DNA of 64,000 bases. Source: Wolbachia endosymbiont (group B) of Parapoynx stratiotata (GTDB taxonomy: Bacteria > Pseudomonadota > Alphaproteobacteria > Rickettsiales > Anaplasmataceae). The stretch lies in contig NZ_OX366335.1 in the NCBI RefSeq assembly GCF_947250635.1, positions 744,001 through 808,000 on the forward strand, written 5' to 3'. Within the stretch, counting starts at the first letter, position 1, and the number at the start of each line of letters is the position of its first letter. A model generated the notes under the pieces. The model ran no database searches. It saw only the letters and a list, made by a program, of their open reading frames with translations, and had not been told where the DNA came from. Position numbers and translations under genes: made by a program. Of this stretch, positions 9,581 through 19,140 are shown in pieces.

Positions 9581-10207
9581 CTATTTTACTGTGTCAACTA
9601 CACTGCCAAATGAACTTGAACCATTTAAACTATGCTGTGGTGTTCTATTTAGATCAGTAATAGAATCATGAGAGCACGTTCTTCTTGATGGACTTTCTTT
9701 TATAGTAACATTTATAGGGGAAACTTTTTTTTCTCGTGTTGAAGTAACTTTTTTCCCTTTTTGTTGTTCACTTTTATGCTGCTTACTTTCATACTGAGAA
9801 ACTGGCTCTTGATCTATAAATACAGCACCCTTTAAACGTGCAAGATTAATACCATGCTGATTGATCATAGCATCCTCCCCATCTTCAACTATGCAAGCTC
9901 CCACGTTGTTTGGCTCGTTATCAAGGCTAGCAATTTTTTTTTCTTTTAATTTTTTGATTAGATCTTCTTTATTTATAGCTAGATCTTGTAACTTTTTTTT
10001 CTTGAGGAGCTCCCTACGCTTCTCATACAGTTTATATGACTCAGCAAAATCCTCGTCTGCATGAAAGTTTGCACCACCAGGGTTACCAGGAGGTATGTAC
10101 CTCTTACTGAACTTTACATTAGACTTCGCTTCAACATTATGTACAGTAAAGAAACTAGAAACCAAAAGTATTAATATAAATAAAACTTTAGAAAAGATCT
10201 TAAGCAT
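9581..10207 (-). CDS. Predicted exported protein, function unknown
   Basis: A 208-residue protein when started at [10 protein letters not shown]. An upstream in-frame start at 10276 would add 23 residues before the signal peptide and is less likely. Residues 4-27 look like a Sec signal peptide with a likely cleavage after VEA. The mature part is charged and probably flexible, with a Lys/Glu-rich helical stretch (about 50-85) and a Ser/Thr/Lys-rich C-terminal half. No known domain is recognised. Located just upstream of ispG, same strand. Confidence 0.7.
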   Translation of the reverse strand: MLKIFSKVLFILILLVSSFFTVHNVEAKSNVKFSKRYIPPGNPGGANFHADEDFAESYKLYEKRRELLKKKKLQDLAINKEDLIKKLKEKKIASLDNEPNNVGACIVEDGEDAMINQHGINLARLKGAVFIDQEPVSQYESKQHKSEQQKGKKVTSTREKKVSPINVTIKESPSRRTCSHDSITDLNRTPQHSLNGSSSFGSVVDTVK

Positions 10208-10343
10208 ACTATAGTGAATATTGCACTTTAAAAGATACCAATTAACAAACTTCAAGTAAATCAGAATCTCTACCAACTTTATAATACAAACATCTTTCTA
10301 AAAAATTTACTACCAAAACCTACATAATCTAAAGGAAATTTAA

Positions 10344-10368
10344 GGTGTTACAAATTTTACGTAACACC
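10344..10368 (-). terminator. Hairpin downstream of the 10384-10932 gene
   Basis: A perfect 8-bp stem GGTGTTAC/GTAACACC with a 9-nt loop begins 15 bp beyond the stop codon of the upstream minus-strand gene. There is no good U tract after it, so it is a possible, not proven, transcription terminator or RNA 3' end. Confidence 0.4.
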
Positions 10369-10383
10369 CTTTCAAGAAGAGCA

Positions 10384-10932
10384 TTACACTCTTCCTTGCT
10401 GTAAGTTATTCTTCAGTTTTTCGGTATCATTCACATTATTAAACTTTCCGCTTGGCATATCTTGAAACAATTCGTTTTTCTTCTCTTTATCAAGCTTAAC
10501 TCCCTGATAGATACAGAATGCAACAAAACTAGTTACAGCTATTGCAGCAACAGCACTGACTATGGCACAAGTTAGTATTGCTTGTTCTTGTCCCCCTACC
10601 ATGTCTGCAAATGTCTCTACTTTTTCTTCTAAACCTGTAAATTTTTCTTGCAGGCCGTTTAAGTGCTCTTGCATACCTTGAAACTGCTCAATACCAATCT
10701 TTTCTTCTAATGCGCCAAAAACTTTTTCAAACTGCTCAACATCTATCTTTTGAGCTTCTTGCCATTCTTTTAATGCACTAAATACCTCTTCAAACTGCTT
10801 AGCATCAATATTTTGAGCTTCTTGCCATTTTTTTAATTCACCAAAAACTTTTTCAAACTTCTCAGCATCTATCTTTTGACTTTCTTGCAATTCTGTTACA
10901 CCTAACCAATTGCGCAAAATTCCTTTTACCAT
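10384..10932 (-). CDS. Coiled-coil repeat protein with one membrane helix
   Basis: A 182-residue protein, not recognised. Three 21-residue repeats begin at residues 21, 42 and 63 with the core IDAEKFEKVFGELKKWQEAQ, followed by more heptad-like sequence to about 108. This predicts a long coiled coil. A single hydrophobic helix spans about 117-143, then a polar tail of about 38 residues. The order suggests an inner-membrane protein with a coiled-coil domain on one side. No signal peptide is evident. Confidence 0.7.
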   Translation of the reverse strand: MVKGILRNWLGVTELQESQKIDAEKFEKVFGELKKWQEAQNIDAKQFEEVFSALKEWQEAQKIDVEQFEKVFGALEEKIGIEQFQGMQEHLNGLQEKFTGLEEKVETFADMVGGQEQAILTCAIVSAVAAIAVTSFVAFCIYQGVKLDKEKKNELFQDMPSGKFNNVNDTEKLKNNLQQGRV

Positions 10933-11059
10933 TTTAACCCCCTAGCTAATTAATATATTATAATTTTACATTCCCAATGTTTAAATTATTATTAAATTAA
11001 CTATCATTATACATTGATCTTAAAATAACTTTCCCCGACCTGAAAGTTTAAGCTAGCGA

Positions 11060-13168
11060 TCATTCTACCAATATCTCTCTCTTTCCTGAGTAACTTGGAG
11101 CACTGACAATACCTTCTTTCTCCATTCTTTCAACAATATTTGCAGCTCTGTTATAGCCTATTCTAAGTTGCCTTTGAATGTAACTAGTTGAAACCTTTTG
11201 ATCTCTCTGAATGATGGCCACCGCTTGCTTGTATAGATCGTTCTCTTCATTCTCTGTTTCACCTTCTGATTCTGCAAAAGAATTTTCATCTTCTTGAGTG
11301 ATTTCCTCCATGTAGTTTGGCTCACCTTGCATTTTCAGATGATCAACTATATTTTGTACCTCATCATCACTTACAAATGGACCGTGAACTCGAATAATCT
11401 TACCACCAGAGGCCATATAAAGCATATCACCCATACCGAGCAATTGTTCAGCCCCTTGTTCACCAAGTATTGTACGGCTATCTATCTTAGAAGTAACAGC
11501 AAAACTAATTCTCGTTGGAAAGTTTGCTTTTATCACACCTGTTATCACATCTACAGATGGGCGTTGTGTTGCCATTATGATGTGTATTCCTGCAGCACGA
11601 GCCATCTGAGCTAAACGTTGAATAGAGCATTCTATATCTTTGCCAGCAACAAGCATTAAATCTGCCATTTCATCTACAATCACCACAATATACGGAAATG
11701 TCTCCATTTTAATCGGTATTTTTTCAAACAAAGGTTTACCCGTTGTTGAGTTAAAGCCAATCTGTACAACGCGTTCCAATTCTATTCCGCTATTCATCGC
11801 TTCTGTAATTTTTTGATTATAGTTTATTACATTCCGCACATTTAAATATGACATCATACGATAGCGATTTTCCATCTCTTTCACGATCCACTTAAGAGCA
11901 ATAACAGCTTTTTTTGGCTCTGTTACCACTGGCGTTATTAGATGCGGTATTGCATCATATATTGAAAGCTCAAGCATCTTTGGGTCGATCATTATCATCT
12001 TGCATTCATCAGGACTTAATCGATAAACAAGCGACAGAATCATCGTGTTAATCGCAACTGATTTACCTGATCCTGTAGTTCCGGCAACAAGCAAGTGGGG
12101 CATTTTAGTCAGATCTGCAATAATTGGTTTTCCGCTTATTTCCTTGCCTAGTGCAATCGGAAGATTTAAGTTTGCATTTTGGTATTCTGGCGATTCCAGT
12201 AAATCACGCAGCATAACAATTTCTCGTTCTTTATTTGGCAATTCTATTCCCATTGCATTTTGTCCACGAATTATTGAAATACGTGCAGAAAGTGCACTCA
12301 TTGAACGTGCAATATCATCTGCAAGACCAATCACTCTTGCAGATTTTGTGCCTGCTTGTGGTTCAAGTTTGTATAAAGTCACAACCGGTCCATAACATAC
12401 ACTTATAATTTTTCCTTGCACGCCAAAATCACTTAGAACCTGCTCGAGCAGAGATAAATTCTTATTGCTCTCTAATGCATTCAACTGTTTTCTCTGCACA
12501 GATTCTTCTACTTTAGAAAGTAAGTGAATGCTTGGAAACTCAAACTCGCTAGAAGGTGGTTTAAAAATCTCTTCGGTAGCTTTTTTCTGTCTTTCTTTTG
12601 GTTGTTGTCTAGTGGTTCTATATTTTTCTTCTACTACTAACGGTGCTATTGAATAATCAGTAGTTTTACGTAACCTGAAAAACAGAACCTTTGTCAAAAG
12701 GGAAAATATTTTTTTACATAGGAAAAGTAAAGAATAAACCGTTCTCTTCCAACCAATTAACCCTACAAAACCTATTGATGCTGCTACTGTGAATATGTAA
12801 AACGGGCAGTGGCCAATTAGAGTATTGCCGACTATTCCACTGTGCATGTACCTAGTAGTGATACCGAGCGAAAGTTTCGCTAATGTAGCACATATTCCTA
12901 AATTGATTAATATTAAATAGAGAATTTTCAGCAGCCTTTTTGATATCAAAAAGTAAACTATGGTTGTAGCTATTGTAATACTAGCGAGTCCAAGAAATTG
13001 AACCAATATATCAGCTAAATATGAACCTACCACTCCGCCCAAATTTGTTACTTCCTGATTTGTAGCTGTATTTAAGGATGGATCTTGATAATTATAGCTA
13101 AAAACCGATATATATATATACATTAAGAGTAACAGGTATATCGCTGATTTTAGCTGTTTTTTTAACAT
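11060..13168 (-). CDS. ftsK: DNA translocase FtsK
   Basis: Septal DNA pump that clears chromosome ends during division and activates dimer resolution. At 702 residues it is a short FtsK/SpoIIIE type. Up to four N-terminal membrane helices lie within 1-150, then a short linker (about 160-230) and the alpha/beta motor with Walker A GTTGSGKS (363-370) and Walker B IVVIVDE (494-500). A winged-helix gamma domain occupies about 640-702 (YIQRQLRIGYNRAANIVERM), which in the family reads KOPS sites. It starts 1 bp after the yggT-like stop codon, so the two are likely cotranscribed. Confidence 0.95.
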   Translation of the reverse strand: MLKKQLKSAIYLLLLMYIYISVFSYNYQDPSLNTATNQEVTNLGGVVGSYLADILVQFLGLASITIATTIVYFLISKRLLKILYLILINLGICATLAKLSLGITTRYMHSGIVGNTLIGHCPFYIFTVAASIGFVGLIGWKRTVYSLLFLCKKIFSLLTKVLFFRLRKTTDYSIAPLVVEEKYRTTRQQPKERQKKATEEIFKPPSSEFEFPSIHLLSKVEESVQRKQLNALESNKNLSLLEQVLSDFGVQGKIISVCYGPVVTLYKLEPQAGTKSARVIGLADDIARSMSALSARISIIRGQNAMGIELPNKEREIVMLRDLLESPEYQNANLNLPIALGKEISGKPIIADLTKMPHLLVAGTTGSGKSVAINTMILSLVYRLSPDECKMIMIDPKMLELSIYDAIPHLITPVVTEPKKAVIALKWIVKEMENRYRMMSYLNVRNVINYNQKITEAMNSGIELERVVQIGFNSTTGKPLFEKIPIKMETFPYIVVIVDEMADLMLVAGKDIECSIQRLAQMARAAGIHIIMATQRPSVDVITGVIKANFPTRISFAVTSKIDSRTILGEQGAEQLLGMGDMLYMASGGKIIRVHGPFVSDDEVQNIVDHLKMQGEPNYMEEITQEDENSFAESEGETENEENDLYKQAVAIIQRDQKVSTSYIQRQLRIGYNRAANIVERMEKEGIVSAPSYSGKREILVE

Positions 13169-13447
13169 CTACTTAAAGTAATAAGTAATTGTATATTTTA
13201 CAAAGTGAATTGCTATTATCAATATCATCACGGATAAATCTAATCCATTGAATGGTTGTATATACCTTCTGATAACCTTTAGTGGAGGATGGGTAAGTCT
13301 GTTTAAAGTTTGCATTATGCTGCTTACAATCTCATTATACATGTTAACTACATTCAATTTAATCAACAAATCGAGAGCAACTGAGCATATTAGAACTAAG
13401 CTGTAAAGATCAAGTAACAAGTTAAGTAAGTATATGATTGGATGCAT
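13169..13447 (-). CDS. YggT family membrane protein
   Basis: A 92-residue protein with two hydrophobic segments (about 4-27 and 70-88) around a polar loop containing NRLTHPPLKVIRRYIQP, the conserved YggT motif (L-PPLRPIRRxIPP type). The molecular role is not established; relatives have been linked to cell division, shape or osmotic tolerance. Its stop codon abuts the ftsK start. Confidence 0.85.
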   Translation of the reverse strand: MHPIIYLLNLLLDLYSLVLICSVALDLLIKLNVVNMYNEIVSSIMQTLNRLTHPPLKVIRRYIQPFNGLDLSVMILIIAIHFVKYTITYYFK

Positions 13448-13571
13448 ATTACTAATTTATACTAAAGTCTATTATGTGTAGTGATATATATAAAATCAAG
13501 CCTCACAATAATTTTCATACTGAAACAGGTATAAACAATAACTGATTAGTCTGTTTATCAACTGATATGTC

Positions 13572-14317
13572 GGTTCTGTCGCATCTATAAACCATAGGAA
13601 AGAAGATCATTAAAGGTGGGATTATAGGAGTTATGAAGCCATTAACATAGCAAAATTCTCAAAAGTAGAAACATTATTTTAATAATTTGTCTTTCTTGAA
13701 TCATACGAATATTTTCTATGCCTGTGATGGTAATCTTTGCGGAATGGAAGCTTTTAAACCCAAGCATTGGCTTTATTAGTTTTTTGATAAATCTATCAAC
13801 AATATTATTTAGATATTTTATTTGAAGAACTGTAATCTTCAGAAATTTCTGCATTCAAATCATCAAGAGCAGCAGTATTACTGCCGCTTTTATCAATTAC
13901 AATTTTCTCAGGAAGATAGTTACTCCTGAAGGCTTTACGAAAGAATGCAAGTGCTGCAGACTTGTCTCTACTAACACACAAGTCTACAGTATATAAATAA
14001 ACCCATTTACCGTTTAATTTAATGTAAGTCTCTCCAACTACTACCAACCTGCTTCTTTCTTTTCCTTACTGCCTCATCTATCAGTGGTGATAACCCACCT
14101 TTGTAACGTAGCATTTTGCTCCCCTTATACTCATCATTTCTTCCAAATCTCGATAGCTCAAAGAGAATCGACATTTCATGTATACAGATAACATCCTCTG
14201 AAAAGCTAAATCCTTTGAAATATGGCAACAATTTTTGATTGATACGAAACATCTTTGCTTTTTTTTTAGACAATTATATCATTCTTCTTTCTACTTCCCT
14301 ACAAATGCGACAGAACC
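13572..14317 (-). mobile_element. IS6-family element, inactivated, copy 1
   Basis: About 746 bp bounded by GGTTCTGTCGCA and its inverse. The transposase is read on the minus strand in three frames: FKGFSFSEDVICI (14273 downward), a DDE-domain part with GETYIKLNGKWVYLY and LPEKIVIDKSGSN (14047 downward), and FIKKLIKPMLGFKSF (13854 downward). Joining these needs frameshifts, so the gene is broken. A near-identical copy with the same breaks is at 59331-60077. The right end lies one base from the stop codon of the RDD gene. No target duplication is seen. Confidence 0.85.
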
Positions 14318-14318
14318 C

Positions 14319-14936
14319 TTAATCCACTCTATTATGTTCTGAGACCATACATCTAAGACTTTTACTTGTTACAACTACTGTGCCTGCAATCTTATCGTGC
14401 CAAGTTTGGCAACGTTTGTCGAAGCTTGCCCATATGAAACCTAAGAATAGTGGTGAAGTTGACAATATAAAGGAAAAAAACCTCTTTATTGCTTGTTTTA
14501 GAGTCAATTTTTCAAAAGTTTGTGCATTTACAACTCTGAGTCCAAGTAATAACTTTCCAGGTGTAGCGCCAAATCTTATCCACATATATGCTACATAACT
14601 AAAAAGCATAATAAATTGAACTATCTGATTTAGAACTAGTAACTTGATTAGTTTACTCTGCATTGCTGTTTCCTCTGCAGATAATGGTGTTTGCATCTGA
14701 TATTTCGCAGCAATTTGGCCTAATATTTTACTGCTCTCTGAGTTCATGAAGAGTTGGCTTAAGGCTTGGCCGCAAAGCTGCAAGAACAAAACGATGATAA
14801 TTAAATCAAGCAGCACTGACAAATAGCGTCTAAGTCCTGTTACGTAACATATTCCATTTTCATCTTTCTTTACCCTTTGAATAGCATTTATAGAAGAAAG
14901 AATGGAAAATAAACGATTAAAAAACTTGTGTAACAT
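14319..14936 (-). CDS. RDD family membrane protein
   Basis: A 205-residue inner-membrane protein when started at MLHKFFNRLF; the longer reading frame would run into the tRNA-Leu gene and is rejected. The RDD domain starts near YVTGLRRYLSVLLDLIII, which carries the Arg and Asp that name the family, and continues through three hydrophobic stretches with FGATPGKLLLGLRVVNAQ before the last ones. Function is unknown. An IS6-type element is inserted immediately after the stop codon. Confidence 0.85.
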   Translation of the reverse strand: MLHKFFNRLFSILSSINAIQRVKKDENGICYVTGLRRYLSVLLDLIIIVLFLQLCGQALSQLFMNSESSKILGQIAAKYQMQTPLSAEETAMQSKLIKLLVLNQIVQFIMLFSYVAYMWIRFGATPGKLLLGLRVVNAQTFEKLTLKQAIKRFFSFILSTSPLFLGFIWASFDKRCQTWHDKIAGTVVVTSKSLRCMVSEHNRVD

Positions 14937-14958
14937 AAAGCATTTTCCAATATTTGAG

Positions 14959-15041
14959 TGCCCCTGGCCGGACTTGAACCAGCATGCTTTTGCAAGCAAC
15001 AGATTTTGAGTCTGCCGTGTCTACCATTCCACCACAGGGGC
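14959..15041 (-). tRNA. tRNA-Leu (anticodon CAA)
   Basis: The minus strand folds as a class II tRNA: acceptor stem GCCCCUG/CAGGGGC, anticodon stem-loop GCAGA-CUCAAAA-UCUGU giving anticodon CAA, a long variable arm, and a T-arm with GGUUCAAGUCC. The discriminator base is A, as usual for tRNA-Leu, and CCA is not encoded. It reads UUG codons. Confidence 0.95.
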
Positions 15042-15143
15042 CTACTTTAATGCTATAAGCAACACAGGATTAGTCAAATTTTTTCTCTTTCAAGTAAGGA
15101 CTGAATATTCTACAATAATCAATCATTACTCTGAAAACTTAAA

Positions 15144-16586
15144 ATGAATGAATTAGCCAATCTTATTGATTCAAGAGAAGAAATATGTAAATTGCCACAC
15201 AATTTAGAAGCAGAGCAAATGCTCATTGGTGCAATGGTTCGTGATAATAGAATTTGTGATGCAGTCGAAGATATAATTGCAGCAGATAATTTCTATGATC
15301 CACTACATCAAAGCATTTTTACCCAGATATCTAAAACCAGAAAACACGGTATAGTTGCTAATGAACTGAGCCTCAAGATGTTTTTCGAGAATGATAAAGC
15401 ATTTGCCGAATGTGGTGGAGTTGAGTACCTAGCAAAACTTGCAGCAAAGGCAAGCATTGCGCTTGACATCTATAGCTTGACCAGAATAATCCGTGATACT
15501 TATTTAAGGAGATGCTTAATCAAGCTCGGGCAGGAGATAGTTGACGATAGTTACAACTACGACATTGAAAATCCTGCACAGGTACAAATTGAGCAGGCAA
15601 TGACAAAGTTGTTCAACTTAGCAGTAAAAAAGCAAGGTGATAAGACATATATAAAGCTTGCAAGTTCAATTAAAGATGTGGTTGAGAAGATCAGCAAGCT
15701 GAAGAATAACCCAGAGGCTCTAGGTATTACAACCGGACTTCAAGACCTAAACCAGCTTCTTGGTGGTTTGCAGAAATCTGATCTGTTAATTATAGCTGCA
15801 AGGCCCTCAATGGGAAAGACAGCATTGGCGCTGAACATCGCACTTAATGCTTGTAAGATTTTGCAAAAAAGAACAGATAAACAACATTATGTAGCATTCT
15901 TTTCACTTGAAATGTCAGCAGAGCAATTGACCGCAAGATTGATTACTATAGATTCAGGCATTGGTTATTATAAGGCACTGACTGGGAGAATTAGTGATTT
16001 TGAATTACACGAATTCATTAATGCTAGTACAGATCTATCCGAATTACCTTTCATCATAGATGACACTCCTGCGTTATCAATTAGTGCTCTTCGTACCAGA
16101 ATACGTCTTCTCTATCAACTATATAATGTAGAGTTGGTCTTTATCGATTATCTGCAGTTAATTCGAGGAACAACAAAAAGGAGTAGTGAAAATAGAGTGC
16201 AAGAAATCTCAGAAGTGACGCAGGGTTTAAAAGCAATTGCAAAGGAACTAAATATTCCCATTGTTGCACTATCACAGCTCTCTCGTTCTGTTGAGCAAAG
16301 GGATGATAAAAAACCACAACTTTCTGATTTACGTGATTCAGGAAGCATAGAGCAGGATGCGGATATAGTAATGTTCCTTTATAGAGAAGAATATTATGAA
16401 TTAAGAAAGCAACCAAATGAAGGAAGTAATAAACATCGAGAGTGGCAAGAGAAAATGGAGAAAATTAGAAATATTGCAGAACTGATCATTGCAAAACAAA
16501 GAAACGGGCCAATTGGTAGTGTGAAACTACATTTTGACTCCAATAGAGGTGCATTTAAAGATTATACAGAAAGATATAGTCTGTAG
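15144..16586 (+). CDS. dnaB: Replicative DNA helicase DnaB
   Basis: Hexameric 5'-3' helicase at the replication fork. The 480-residue protein has the N-terminal primase-interacting domain (about 15-120; LPHNLEAEQMLIGAM), a linker, and a RecA-type motor with Walker A ARPSMGKTALA (219-229) and Walker B LVFIDYLQL (331-339). LRDSGSIEQDADIVMFLYR is a conserved family motif. No intein is present. The 5' neighbour is a divergent tRNA gene. Confidence 0.97.
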   Translation: MNELANLIDSREEICKLPHNLEAEQMLIGAMVRDNRICDAVEDIIAADNFYDPLHQSIFTQISKTRKHGIVANELSLKMFFENDKAFAECGGVEYLAKLAAKASIALDIYSLTRIIRDTYLRRCLIKLGQEIVDDSYNYDIENPAQVQIEQAMTKLFNLAVKKQGDKTYIKLASSIKDVVEKISKLKNNPEALGITTGLQDLNQLLGGLQKSDLLIIAARPSMGKTALALNIALNACKILQKRTDKQHYVAFFSLEMSAEQLTARLITIDSGIGYYKALTGRISDFELHEFINASTDLSELPFIIDDTPALSISALRTRIRLLYQLYNVELVFIDYLQLIRGTTKRSSENRVQEISEVTQGLKAIAKELNIPIVALSQLSRSVEQRDDKKPQLSDLRDSGSIEQDADIVMFLYREEYYELRKQPNEGSNKHREWQEKMEKIRNIAELIIAKQRNGPIGSVKLHFDSNRGAFKDYTERYSL

Positions 16587-16603
16587 CGGTTTTGAGTAAT
16601 TCT

Positions 16604-16852
16604 GGAAGTGTTTAACAAACCATACGTGCCAAATTAAGTAGCTATCGTGAAATATAGCAATATTTAAGATTGGCATTTTATTTGTTACATTTATTTTTTT
16701 AGGAAATTCTTATCTAGGATAAGATATTTTTTTAGAAAAATCTATAAATTACTAACTTTATTACTTAATATATAAAATAGTTTTTTCTTATTTCCTTTCT
16801 TCCTTACGCCACTTTTTCTTAACTTGATGCGTATGGTTTATTTAACACTTCC
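16604..16852. repeat. MITE-like element with about 35-bp inverted ends
   Basis: A 249-bp AT-rich segment without a gene. Its ends are imperfect inverted repeats: GGAAGTGTTTAACAAACCAT on the left and the reverse complement of GGAAGTGTTAAATAAACCAT on the right, extending about 35 bp. The first bases resemble the ends of the IS256-type variant at 3999 (GGGAGTGTTAAATAAAC). A second, partial and decayed copy of its right half lies at about 39490-39605. No target duplication is visible. Confidence 0.65.
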
Positions 16853-16921
16853 GATATACAACTAAAAAATAGCAAATTCTCTATAACTTGAATATAATTT
16901 TAGCTTTACCTAAACAGAAAG

Positions 16922-18430
16922 ATGAATTACTTAATGGATTTTGTTTTAATATCTCTTTCCTTGCCACTTTTTATTACTGAGAATTATTTGTTAATTACTG
17001 CGTTGATCCCACTTTTAAGTGCATTAGCTATTTCTTTTACTAGTAAATGGCCCAGAGTGAACAGTAGCGTTACTGTTGCTTCTTCTATGCTTCTGTTTGC
17101 GTATACATCTCTATGCACTTTATATTTGGTGTATGGTGATCATTCTCAATTTATTCTCATGGATTTTGGTAATAATTTGCATATTAGTTTAAAGCTAGAG
17201 TCTAGTGGAGCAATATTCAGTTTATTAATATCATTTTTGTGGGTACTAACCAGTATATATGCAATATGTTATATGAGAAATAACTATGCTGATAGCAATC
17301 ACTCAAGTTTTCTATGCTTTTTTTCAACATCAATCAGTTGTGCAATGTTTATTGCTTTTTCTGGAGATTTGCTCACTACATTTGTCTTTTATGAGCTTCT
17401 AACTATTAGTACATACCCTCTGATTACTTACAACTCAACAAATGAATCAGTAATTGCAGGACGCTATTACTTTGGTTTACTATTTTTCTCTTCTTTAGTA
17501 TTATTTTTTCCTGCAATAGGCCTATTATATAATGAATTCCATACTTTAGATTTTGTAAGTGGTGGAATATTCAAGTTTGATACTTCACTCATCACTTTTA
17601 TTGCAGTGTGTTTTGCTATGCTGATTTATGGAATAGGAAAAGCTGCATTAATGCCAATGCATTTTTGGTTACCAAAAGCAATGATTGCACCAACTCCTGT
17701 GAGTGCACTATTACATGCTGTTGCTGTTGTGAAATCCGGAGTTTTCATCATCATCAAAGTTATATTATACACTTTTGGCGTCGATAATATGCAACGTTTT
17801 GTGCAGCAAAATTGGTTTGCTGGAGGGTGGCTTCCGTACGCTGCTGGATTTACTATCATTACTGCATCGTTGATTGCATTAAAGCAAAAGGAATTAAAGA
17901 AATTGCTTGCTTACTCTACCATCTCCCAATTGTCGTATATTATATTGTTCGCTTCAATTTTTAGTGAATTCAGCATGAAGATTGCAATCTTTCAATTAGT
18001 TTGCCATGCATTTGCAAAAATTACTTTATTTTTTTTTGCAGGTATCATAATAACGAAAACGGGTGAAAAATATATAGATAGAATTCACGGTATAGGACGT
18101 AGTATGCCAATTAGCATGATAGCATTCACTATAGGTGCATTGTCCATGATAGGAGTACCTCCTGCTCCGACTTTTTGGAGCAAATTTCTCATCTTTCAAG
18201 CTGTTTTCAACTCTAGTAATGTAACACTTTCTGTGTTTGTAACTCTAGTGTTAATTGTTAGTACTATACTCAATGCTCTATACTTTTTACCAATAATTTA
18301 CAACGCCTTTTTCTCAAAACCTTCTAGAAATTATTTTATTAAAAAGACACCAATGCTTCTAGTTTTACCCCCAGTTATTACTGCTATATGCACTTTAGTT
18401 ATTTTTTTTAGCTACCAAATAATGTTATAA
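16922..18430 (+). CDS. MrpD/NuoM-like proton-conducting membrane subunit
   Basis: A 502-residue, highly hydrophobic protein with about 14 membrane helices and the proton_antipo_M core, including GKAALMPMHFWLPKAMIAPTPVSALLHAVAVVKSG. This core is shared by NADH dehydrogenase subunits L/M/N and Mrp-type Na+/H+ antiporter subunits. The lack of nuo genes alongside and the FWLPKAM motif favour an MrpD-type antiporter subunit; other Mrp genes are not in the window. It converges on virB8 with a 6-bp gap. Confidence 0.85.
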   Translation: MNYLMDFVLISLSLPLFITENYLLITALIPLLSALAISFTSKWPRVNSSVTVASSMLLFAYTSLCTLYLVYGDHSQFILMDFGNNLHISLKLESSGAIFSLLISFLWVLTSIYAICYMRNNYADSNHSSFLCFFSTSISCAMFIAFSGDLLTTFVFYELLTISTYPLITYNSTNESVIAGRYYFGLLFFSSLVLFFPAIGLLYNEFHTLDFVSGGIFKFDTSLITFIAVCFAMLIYGIGKAALMPMHFWLPKAMIAPTPVSALLHAVAVVKSGVFIIIKVILYTFGVDNMQRFVQQNWFAGGWLPYAAGFTIITASLIALKQKELKKLLAYSTISQLSYIILFASIFSEFSMKIAIFQLVCHAFAKITLFFFAGIIITKTGEKYIDRIHGIGRSMPISMIAFTIGALSMIGVPPAPTFWSKFLIFQAVFNSSNVTLSVFVTLVLIVSTILNALYFLPIIYNAFFSKPSRNYFIKKTPMLLVLPPVITAICTLVIFFSYQIML

Positions 18431-18436
18431 ATATAA

Positions 18437-19096
18437 TCATCTATATTTATAGCTATTAACAATAAATTTAAATGGCACTATTCCAGCTAGAGTTGCTTTT
18501 ATATTTGACAAAGTGAAGCTGACCTCCACAGCATAATCTTTCATCTTCTTATTTTGCTCAGCTGTAAAAACTACAGTAGCGTTTCCAGCAAATGTAACTA
18601 AGTTCTTGGTCAACCGGTCAATAGATAATGTTGTTACGTTTATGTTGGTAATTTTTCTTGTGGATGAAACAGCTTCATTGTTCACTTTTTCCTGAAAGTT
18701 TTGGTAGATTTTGTATACAGAATTGTTTTTTATAAAATTTTCTTGATACTTTGGCTCAACAGTCCGAGAGGACTCATATGTTTCAATATATTTACTTATT
18801 AAATACCTTGCTATGGAAATGTACTCATCTTCTTTTTTACTAAAACTAAGTTTATGTATTGCAGAGAACTCATCTTCTGTGTGGTTCATATACTTCACAA
18901 AATTTAAATCTTTTTTAACAGGAAGTAATAGGTATATGTTTAGTAGTGATAAAAATAAACATACTAAGAGAAGTAACGCTATTAACGCCATCCAAGATCT
19001 TTCTACAACGCAGAACAGGTATCTGTGGCAATACCATTCAACTGCTTTCCTGAAGTAACTTTTGTTTTTTACTGATTCAAGTAATTTATCTTCCAT
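18437..19096 (-). CDS. VirB8 family type IV secretion protein (stand-alone)
   Basis: A 219-residue bitopic membrane protein: a short cytoplasmic N-terminus, one membrane helix at about 35-58, and a periplasmic domain of about 160 residues with the VirB8 layout (helical region, then strands with NINVTTLSIDR, NLVTFAGNATVVF and YAVEVSFTLSN). VirB8 is a scaffold of the inner-membrane complex of type IV secretion. Here it has no other vir genes beside it; Rickettsiales are known to carry extra dispersed virB8-like copies. It is last in a minus-strand run with the genes at 19141, 19972 and 20841. Confidence 0.8.
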   Translation of the reverse strand: MEDKLLESVKNKSYFRKAVEWYCHRYLFCVVERSWMALIALLLLVCLFLSLLNIYLLLPVKKDLNFVKYMNHTEDEFSAIHKLSFSKKEDEYISIARYLISKYIETYESSRTVEPKYQENFIKNNSVYKIYQNFQEKVNNEAVSSTRKITNINVTTLSIDRLTKNLVTFAGNATVVFTAEQNKKMKDYAVEVSFTLSNIKATLAGIVPFKFIVNSYKYR

Positions 19097-19140
19097 AATA
19101 CAAACCCAATTATATAATATACTGGATACTCTAAAAAACT

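Noticed and set aside
12045..12395. 116-residue plus-strand frame
   Set aside because: Antisense to the ftsK motor domain with no start site or family match.
14937..14999. Longer start for the RDD protein
   Set aside because: The extension is antisense-free overlap with the tRNA-Leu gene on the same strand and encodes tRNA sequence.
14959..15041. tRNA-Leu as an integration site for the prophage
   Set aside because: No integrase or duplicated tRNA 3' end lies near it; the phage module is 9 kb away.
17626..17859. Frame antisense to the MrpD-like gene
   Set aside because: Shadow of the conserved membrane-protein coding strand.
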